DNA of 64,000 nt. It comes from AC-56 sp963702195 (GTDB lineage: Bacteria > Actinomycetota > Thermoleophilia > Solirubrobacterales > 70-9). The DNA is taken from positions 1,674,001-1,738,000 of the forward strand of contig OY969725.1 of NCBI GenBank assembly GCA_963702195.1, written 5' to 3'. The first letter of the stretch is position 1, and each line of letters opens with the position of its first letter. The notes beneath the pieces were generated by a model. That model had not been told where the DNA came from, did not search any database, and saw only the letters and a list, made by a program, of their open reading frames with translations. A program made the position numbers and the translations under genes. Positions 59,095 through 64,000 of the stretch are shown piece by piece.

Positions 59095-59685
59095 GTGAAC
59101 GGCGATCCAGACCCGGTCCCTCACGGTCATCCGCGGAGGAACGTCGTGGTGGACCGCCTCGATGTCCGGGTGGAGGCAGGCTCCGTCGTCGGCCTGCTGA
59201 GCCCGAGCGGCTGCGGGAAGACCACCCTGATCCGCTCGATCGCGGGCATCCAGGTCGTCGCATCCGGCGATGTGCGAGTACTGGATGAACCCGCCGGCTC
59301 CGCGCAGCTTCGCCGGCGCATCGCCTACATGCCGCAGACATTGTCGCTGTACAGCGATCTCACCGCAGGCGAGAACGTTCGCTACTTCGCCCGGATCGTG
59401 CGCGCCGGGCGGGAACGCGTCATCGAGGTCCTCGAACACCGTGGGCCTTGCGCCCTTCGCAGCTGCTGCTCTGTGGCCTGTTCGTCGACCGCAGCGACAT
59501 GGCCGACGTTCTTCAGCTGATCTCGGCCCTCCTGCCGCTCACCTACGCGTTCGACGCGCTCGACCCGCGTGGCGGGCGGCGGGAGCTTCGGGGCTCGCGG
59601 GTGGCTGGACGTCGCGGTCATCCTCGGCGTCACGTTCCTGGCCTTGTTGCTCGGCGCGGCGACCCTCCGACGTCGGACTCCCTGA
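59095..59685 (+). pseudogene. Remnant of an ABC-2 exporter: ATPase N-terminus joined to permease C-terminus
   Basis: Frames starting at 59095 encode an ABC ATPase beginning: VVVDRLDVRVEAGSVVGLLS, P-loop SGCGKTTLIRSIAG and Q-loop AYMPQTLSLYSDLTAGENV. After about residue 120 the frame breaks; VGLAPFA continues in another frame. From 59463 the sequence is the C-terminal end of an ABC-2 permease (QLLLCGLFVDRSDMADVLQL, LLPLTYAFDALD), then after one more frameshift GWLDVAVILGVTFLALLLGA to the stop at 59683-59685. The signature, Walker B and most of the permease are gone. An earlier shift separates IQTRSLTVI at the 5' end. Large internal deletion plus at least three frameshifts. Confidence 0.75.
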
Positions 59686-59762
59686 TCCGTAGCGCCCACC
59701 CGATGTCGATTCGCTGCGGAGGTCGCCGTCGACTCCGAAATGGCTCGCCGTGGAGCCGACGA

Positions 59763-61883
59763 TCACTGGACGGCCGCCTCGCTGTGACCGAACCGCACAT
59801 CCGGCAGGACGCGATGGGCCCAGTTCGGCAGGTACCAGGCCCAGCGGCCGAGCAGGCGGAGCAGCACCGGCAGCAGCAGCAGTCGGATCAACATCGCATC
59901 CAGGAGCACGGCGACGCCGAGGATGATGCCCATCTCCTTCGGCGGCAACGGGCCCGACAACGCAAAGGTGAAGAATACGGCGACCATGACGGCCCCGGCG
60001 GCGAAGATCACGCGCCCCGAGTGCGCAAGGCCGCCGACCATCGCGTCCTTCGCGCTGCCGGTGCGATCCCAGTGCTCCTTTGCGGAGGAGAGCAGGAACA
60101 CCGTGTAGTCCATCGAGATCGCGAAGATCATCGCGAAGAAGAAGACCGGGCCCCAGGCATCGAGGAAGCCCTGCGGCTGGAAGCCAAGCAGGGAGTGGAG
60201 GGCGCCGTCCTGGAAGATCCACTTCGCGACGCCGAACGCGGCTCCGGTGGCGAGCAGGTTGGTGACGACACCGACCGCGGCGATCAGCGGCGCCTGGAGG
60301 GCGAACAGCAGCAACACGAACCCGAGCGCAAGAACGACGCCGATCACCAGGGGCGTCTTGGCGGCGAGAGCCTGCTGGAGGTCGTGGTTCTCGGCCACGG
60401 CACCGCCGACCAGGCTGCCGGATGGAAGCTCGGCGCGGAGTCGATCGATCGTGTGGCCGACGGCGGGGTTGGAGGGATCCTGGGTCGGTACCGCATCGAC
60501 CAGGGCGTAGCCGCCGCTGCGCTGAGCGGGAAGGACCTGGGCGATTCCGGGGTCGTGCTTCGCCACCGACGCCGCAGCGCCGGCGTGATCCGCCGGGACC
60601 ACGAGCTGCAGCGGCCCGGTCGCTCCGGGGCCGAAGGCGCTCTGCACCTGCTCGTAGCCGATCCGGGAGGAGTCGGCCGGAGGTACGACCTTGATCGACG
60701 GCATCGCGGTCTCGAGCTGGGTCACCGGGAAGGCAAGCACGAGGAGCGCGACGAGCGCGGGGGCTCCGTAGACGATGGGGCGTCGCCACAGCCGCTCGCC
60801 CCAGGCCGCGAATCGCGGGGAGCGATGCTCGCCGGAGTGAACCCACGGCAGCGAGAGCCTGTCGACCCTCGGACCGAGCCTGGCCAGCACCGCCGGAAGC
60901 AGCGTGAGCGTCGCCGCCAGCACGAACAGGACCGCGAGCATGATCCCGAGGCTCATCGACCGGAACGCTGGGCTCGGCACGAGCATCACCGCGCTCAGCG
61001 AGATCAAGACCGTGAGCCCGGAGAAGAGCACCGCCTTGCCGGCGGTGTCCATCGTCTGCGCCGTTGCTTCGACCGCGTCCAGCCGGGAGCCGAAGAAGGC
61101 GCCGCGGAACCGGTAGACGATGAACAGCGCATAGTCGATGCCGAGCGCCAATGCAAACATCAGCGCGAAGTTCATCGCCCAGATCGAGATCGGCATCACC
61201 TGCGTGCCTAGGTAGAGGGAGCCGGCGGCTGCCAAGAGGCCGATCATCGTCAGCATCAGCGGCAGGCCCGCGGCGACCAGGGAGCCGAAGGCGAGCAATA
61301 GGATCGCCATGGTCACCGGCCAGGAGATGACCTCGGAGCGCAGCATCGCGCTGCGGTTGGCGGCGTTGAAGTCCGACCACATGCCCGCGGCCCCGGTCAG
61401 GTGAACCTGAACGCCGTCGCGACCGAGGGCGCCGAGCCGAGCCTTGAGCCCGTCGGCGGCGCGGACCATCGCGTTCGCGTCGCGCGCGGCGCCGGCCTGG
61501 ACCACCGCGGTGTGGCCGTCGGGCGAGATCGCGACCCCGGCTCGCGGCGCCACGACGGGGCCGACGGCCGGGTCGGCCCGCAACGTGCGCTCCACCGCGG
61601 CGATCGACGAGCGGAAGGCCGGATCGCCGACCGTCTGCGTGGGCGAGTGGACCACGGTCATCAGCCCGTAGCTCGAGAGGCCCTGGAAGTTGCGGTCGAT
61701 GAGGTTGCGGGCCTGCACCGATTGCGAGCCCGTGGTCTCCCAGCCGGCCCCGGACAACGCCGTCTCGATTCGGGGCGCGAAGAACCCGAGCCCGACGGCG
61801 ACGACCGCCCAGGCGACCAAGACGACCCGAACGTGGGTCGCCGTGTAGCGGCCCAGCCGACCGAGTGGGCCGACGGAGGTCAC
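59763..61883 (-). CDS. MMPL/RND-family transporter
   Basis: The GTG at 61883 overlaps the previous stop (GTGA) and gives 706 residues. Two sets of membrane helices with the RND/MMPL proton-relay signatures are visible: LALGIDYALFIVYRFRGAFF and FAISMDYTVFLLSSAKEHWD. The large exported loop starts near SGAGWETTGSQSVQARNLID. MMPL proteins export lipids or hydrophobic drugs by proton antiport. It lies in operon with the ArsR and DUF2892-like genes; cargo unknown. Confidence 0.93.
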   Translation of the reverse strand: MTSVGPLGRLGRYTATHVRVVLVAWAVVAVGLGFFAPRIETALSGAGWETTGSQSVQARNLIDRNFQGLSSYGLMTVVHSPTQTVGDPAFRSSIAAVERTLRADPAVGPVVAPRAGVAISPDGHTAVVQAGAARDANAMVRAADGLKARLGALGRDGVQVHLTGAAGMWSDFNAANRSAMLRSEVISWPVTMAILLLAFGSLVAAGLPLMLTMIGLLAAAGSLYLGTQVMPISIWAMNFALMFALALGIDYALFIVYRFRGAFFGSRLDAVEATAQTMDTAGKAVLFSGLTVLISLSAVMLVPSPAFRSMSLGIMLAVLFVLAATLTLLPAVLARLGPRVDRLSLPWVHSGEHRSPRFAAWGERLWRRPIVYGAPALVALLVLAFPVTQLETAMPSIKVVPPADSSRIGYEQVQSAFGPGATGPLQLVVPADHAGAAASVAKHDPGIAQVLPAQRSGGYALVDAVPTQDPSNPAVGHTIDRLRAELPSGSLVGGAVAENHDLQQALAAKTPLVIGVVLALGFVLLLFALQAPLIAAVGVVTNLLATGAAFGVAKWIFQDGALHSLLGFQPQGFLDAWGPVFFFAMIFAISMDYTVFLLSSAKEHWDRTGSAKDAMVGGLAHSGRVIFAAGAVMVAVFFTFALSGPLPPKEMGIILGVAVLLDAMLIRLLLLPVLLRLLGRWAWYLPNWAHRVLPDVRFGHSEAAVQ

Positions 61884-62131
61884 TTGACCGGCACGGTGCG
61901 GTTGGAATACACGACCGAGCGCAGGCCGCATGCCCGCTTGAGGATCAGGGAGGCGGGACAGGCGCCGACCACGACATAGAGCCACTGGTTGACGCCCACG
62001 AACGCGGTGAGCACCAGGAACCAGGGCGAGACCAGCGCCACGAGGGCGACGCTCGCCAGGGTGACGCTCCCGGCCAGTGCAAACAGGACGCGCTCGAGCG
62101 GCCATCGCTGAGCCTGTGTCCGGCGGTACAT
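61880..62131 (-). CDS. YgaP/DUF2892-like membrane protein
   Basis: The 83-residue protein has two hydrophobic segments (VLFALAGSVTLASVALVALV, WFLVLTAFVGVNQWLYVVVG) followed by ACPASLILKRACGLRS, the Cys-containing end seen in YgaP-type DUF2892 membrane modules. It sits between ArsR (two bases) and the MMPL exporter (GTGA overlap). In other bacteria this module accompanies sulphur-transfer proteins. Confidence 0.8.
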   Translation of the reverse strand: MYRRTQAQRWPLERVLFALAGSVTLASVALVALVSPWFLVLTAFVGVNQWLYVVVGACPASLILKRACGLRSVVYSNRTVPVK

Positions 62132-62133
62132 CG

Positions 62134-62487
62134 TCAGCTGCCCTCGCTCAGCAGCGCGCCGAGCTCGTCGGCCTCGCGACGCAGGCCGCCGCAGACCTCC
62201 TCGCACAGCGAGAACACCATCGGATCGGCGATCGAGTAGACGGAGAAGTTGCCCCGCTTTCGCCGGTCGACGATTCCCGCTCGCAACAGGACGCCCAGAT
62301 GCTTGGAGACGTTCTGCTGCGACGCCCCGGTGGCCTCCTGGAGATCGCGAACGGTGGCCTCGCCCTCCCGGAGGGAATCGAGCAGGCTGATCCGCATCGG
62401 CTCGCCGAGCACGCGGAAGCGCTCGGCGATCCGATCGACCAGCGCTGCGGGAAGTGGATGGGGAATGGTCGTCGTGGTGGATGTCAT
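62134..62487 (-). CDS. ArsR-family transcriptional repressor
   Basis: The 117-residue winged-helix protein has FRVLGEPMRISLLDSLREGE and the recognition helix region TGASQQNVSKHLGVLLRAGI with the wing VDRRKRGNFSVYSIAD. The classical metal ELCVCDL box is absent, and the only Cys is in SLCEEVCGGL, which could be redox or persulphide sensing. It heads the DUF2892-MMPL operon and is divergent from OsmC across a palindrome. Confidence 0.9.
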   Translation of the reverse strand: MTSTTTTIPHPLPAALVDRIAERFRVLGEPMRISLLDSLREGEATVRDLQEATGASQQNVSKHLGVLLRAGIVDRRKRGNFSVYSIADPMVFSLCEEVCGGLRREADELGALLSEGS

Positions 62488-62500
62488 GTCGGGGAGCGTA

Positions 62501-62520
62501 ACACAACTACATAGCTGTGT
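62501..62520. promoter_or_regulatory. Probable ArsR operator between arsR-type and osmC-type genes
   Basis: ACACAACTACATAGCTGTGT is an imperfect palindrome (16 of 20 positions symmetric). It lies 13 bases upstream of the ArsR start and 15 bases upstream of the OsmC ATG. A palindrome of this size in the only divergent region is the expected autoregulatory site. Confidence 0.6.
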
Positions 62521-62535
62521 GGTAGTGTGGCTGTG

Positions 62536-62937
62536 ATGAACATGACGGCAACGACACGGCGCGTGGGGGAGACCCTCAAGCACGAGACCGACGTCAACGG
62601 GCGTCACTCGATCGTCACCGACGAGCCCGAGTCGCTCGGGGGCACCGACGAGGGGCCGGCGCCGCACGAGTTGCTCCCCGCGGCGCTCGCCGCGTGCGTC
62701 GCGACGATGGTCGCCATGTACGCGAAGCGGCGTGGGTGGGACATCGGCGATCCGGTGGTCGACGTTGATTACGACACCGACGTCACGCCGCGTCGCATCG
62801 CCGTCTCCGTCGAGCTGCCGGACCATCTGACGCCGGACCAGCGCCGCCGGCTGGAGCACGTCGCCGAGACCTGCCCACTGCGGCGCGCCCTCGAGGCAGG
62901 GTTTACGTTCGAGGAGCGGGTGACAACAGCGGCGTAG
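62536..62937 (+). CDS. OsmC-family peroxiredoxin
   Basis: The 133-residue protein (ATG 62536; GTG 62527 possible) has the OsmC active-site cysteines C54 in LLPAALAACVATMVAMYAKR and C113 in EHVAETCPLRRALEAG. These reduce organic hydroperoxides in related enzymes. There is no Shine-Dalgarno before the start, so it may be leaderless. It is probably repressed by the divergent ArsR. Confidence 0.9.
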   Translation: MNMTATTRRVGETLKHETDVNGRHSIVTDEPESLGGTDEGPAPHELLPAALAACVATMVAMYAKRRGWDIGDPVVDVDYDTDVTPRRIAVSVELPDHLTPDQRRRLEHVAETCPLRRALEAGFTFEERVTTAA

Positions 62938-63000
62938 CCTTCCGCGGGGACGCGCTGCCTGTCAGTGCCTTCCGGTCGGCTCGACCTGCTCGGTGCCTTC

Positions 63001-63678
63001 TCAATCGCCGTCCGGCCGCCGCATGGCAAGGAGCCCCTGCCAGGACCGGCCGAACGCGTACTCGCTGACGAACTGCACGGTCTGCTCGAGCCGGGCGCGG
63101 GGGACGCCCGCCACGTCGGCGATCGCGAGGTGAAACGAGAAGGGTTCGCCGAGCGTCCCCTGGGTCACGTCGCAGGCGATCGTCACCAGCACCCGGTCCT
63201 CCAGCTCCAGGCCCGGCCGCAGCCAGATCGGGAGGATGGCACGCCGAAACTGCTCGGCCAGCGCCGGATCGGTTGTCGGCGGAAGAAGGGCAAGGATGTC
63301 GGGTGCAGCGCCCGCCGCAGCAGTCTGCGCGGCGCCGCGCCGGCGTTCGCGCAGGCCGCGCCGCCAGGTCAGCAGCTTGAGGCGCAGCATTGCGCTCAGG
63401 GCGCTGGTGAAGCCGGCGTCTGGCGCGGCATGCAGGATCACCTCCTTCAGCTCGGCGGGCTTCGCACCGGACTTCAGCGCCATGTTCACATGCATCGCGA
63501 AGGGCAGACCCAGCCGACCGCGGCAGAGGTCGGCGGCGATGCACAGGAACGAACGCTGGCGATCGGTCAGCTCCGGCAGTTCCCAGGAAGGACTCGCAAA
63601 GCGCAGCGCCGCCTCGGCGAAGTCGGGGTCGATCCAGACCACGGGCCGGTTGGCCCCCGGGTCGTCTATCGCGGACAT
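63001..63678 (-). CDS. Carboxymuconolactone-decarboxylase/AhpD-fold protein, two modules
   Basis: The 225-residue protein has two CMD-like halves: LPFAMHVNMALKSGAKPAEL with KEVILHAAPDAG in the first, and GEPFSFHLAIADVAGVPRA with LEQTVQFVSEYAFG in the second. The CxxC of AhpD peroxidases is absent, so it is closer to gamma-carboxymuconolactone decarboxylases. Function unassigned. The Arg-rich linker (RRGLRERRRG) and Ala-rich region join the halves. Confidence 0.85.
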   Translation of the reverse strand: MSAIDDPGANRPVVWIDPDFAEAALRFASPSWELPELTDRQRSFLCIAADLCRGRLGLPFAMHVNMALKSGAKPAELKEVILHAAPDAGFTSALSAMLRLKLLTWRRGLRERRRGAAQTAAAGAAPDILALLPPTTDPALAEQFRRAILPIWLRPGLELEDRVLVTIACDVTQGTLGEPFSFHLAIADVAGVPRARLEQTVQFVSEYAFGRSWQGLLAMRRPDGD

Positions 63679-63820
63679 CGGCCGATTCTCACGAATCCAT
63701 TTTGAACAACGCTCGCGACGGATGTCTGCGCCCACCGCTGCCGGCCGGTTGGAAGCGCACCGACGTAGAGCGGAGCTCCCACAATCAGGCTGATCAATCC
63801 TCAAATGACAGGAGATGCGG

Positions 63821-64000
63821 ATGGCGAAAGAGCTAGAACCCACAGCAGAGCAGCTGGAGCGGCTTGCTCAGATGCCCGAAGATCAGCCCTGTCACGATGA
63901 TCAACCTGCTTCAGTTCAATCAGCCCGACGGGCCTGAGCATTATGCGCGCTACGCCCGCGAGGTCCAGCCTCACCTGGAGGGATACGCGGACGTCCACGA
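63821..64000 (+). pseudogene. DUF1330/alpha-beta-barrel-like protein, frameshifted and running off the right edge
   Basis: ATG 63821 (GGAG six bases upstream) reads MAKELEPTAEQLERLAQMPE and then changes frame: the natural continuation VTMINLLQFNQPDGPEHYAR lies one base further along (about 63890), so one extra base seems present. It continues to the window edge (YAREVQPHLEGYADVH). The pattern INLLQFN...YxRYxxxVxPHLE resembles DUF1330-type dimeric alpha/beta proteins. Alternatively translation starts at ATG 63897 with no ribosome-binding site. Confidence 0.45.

Noticed and set aside
1..64000. tRNA, rRNA, CRISPR arrays, insertion sequences, phage attachment sites
   Set aside because: No clover-leaf T-arm sequence, no repeat-spacer pattern, no transposase or integrase motif and no flanking direct repeats were seen. 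Repeats found are coding low-complexity or single hairpins.

Overview
The window is very GC-rich and densely packed, with strong G/C at third codon positions and many ATGA, GTGA and TTGA stop/start overlaps. Gene content points to a high-GC actinobacterium, plausibly Thermoleophilia-like: wax-ester/diacylglycerol acyltransferases, a UdgX-type uracil-DNA glycosylase, a group 3b [NiFe] hydrogenase with a full hyp set, a GAF-domain NarL/DevR-type two-component pair, universal stress and CBS proteins, and an MMPL exporter. The class assignment is an inference. I see no rRNA, tRNA, CRISPR array or intact insertion sequence. Only one gene-free stretch exceeds 300 bases (21950-22282).

Layout. 1-8667: catabolic genes on the minus strand (GH15 glycosidase running off the left edge, FAD/Fe-S oxidase, enolase-superfamily dehydratase, TPP enzyme), then a release-factor-like gene. 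8747-12388: stress and DNA-associated genes (PfpI/DJ-1, a shortened UdgX, a frameshifted half-size SOD, an RDD membrane protein, a histone-H1-like basic protein). 12447-14941: amino-acid ABC importer. 14949-22283: enoyl-CoA hydratase, class-A beta-lactamase-like protein, alpha/beta hydrolase with WS/DGAT, receiver protein, phosphodiester glycosidase. 22283-24803: OmpR-type regulator, histidine kinase and a small anchored protein. 25051-29481: a tight operon of three membrane-anchored proteins with Ser/Thr/Gly-rich tails, ApbE, a haem-b membrane protein, an FAD ferredoxin reductase and a ferredoxin; together these look like a trans-membrane electron-transfer system. 30100-31718: PiT phosphate transporter and its DUF47 partner.

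31812-56822 resembles a dormancy or hypoxia island: GAF sensor kinase with NarL-type regulator, three related FAD oxidoreductases, a group 3b hydrogenase operon (beta, cNMP-domain protein, gamma, small, large, protease), CBS and USP proteins, a second WS/DGAT, a GNAT/ADP-forming acyl-CoA synthetase and an eight-gene hyp operon (hypC, hupF-like, hypD, hypE, hypA, hypB, tandem-SIS, hypF). A probable reading is that H2 or NAD(P)H metabolism, lipid storage and redox sensing are controlled together. 56863-64000 holds a PfkB-like kinase, a PHP phosphatase, a phasin-like protein, a wrecked ABC transporter, an MMPL exporter, an ArsR/OsmC divergent pair and a CMD-family protein.

Caution: several genes carry apparent single-base indels (about 10094, 59095-59685, 63890), and two have non-canonical start codons exactly where the start belongs (ATT at 7365, GTA at 23053). 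Either the source sequence has residual errors or these loci are decaying.
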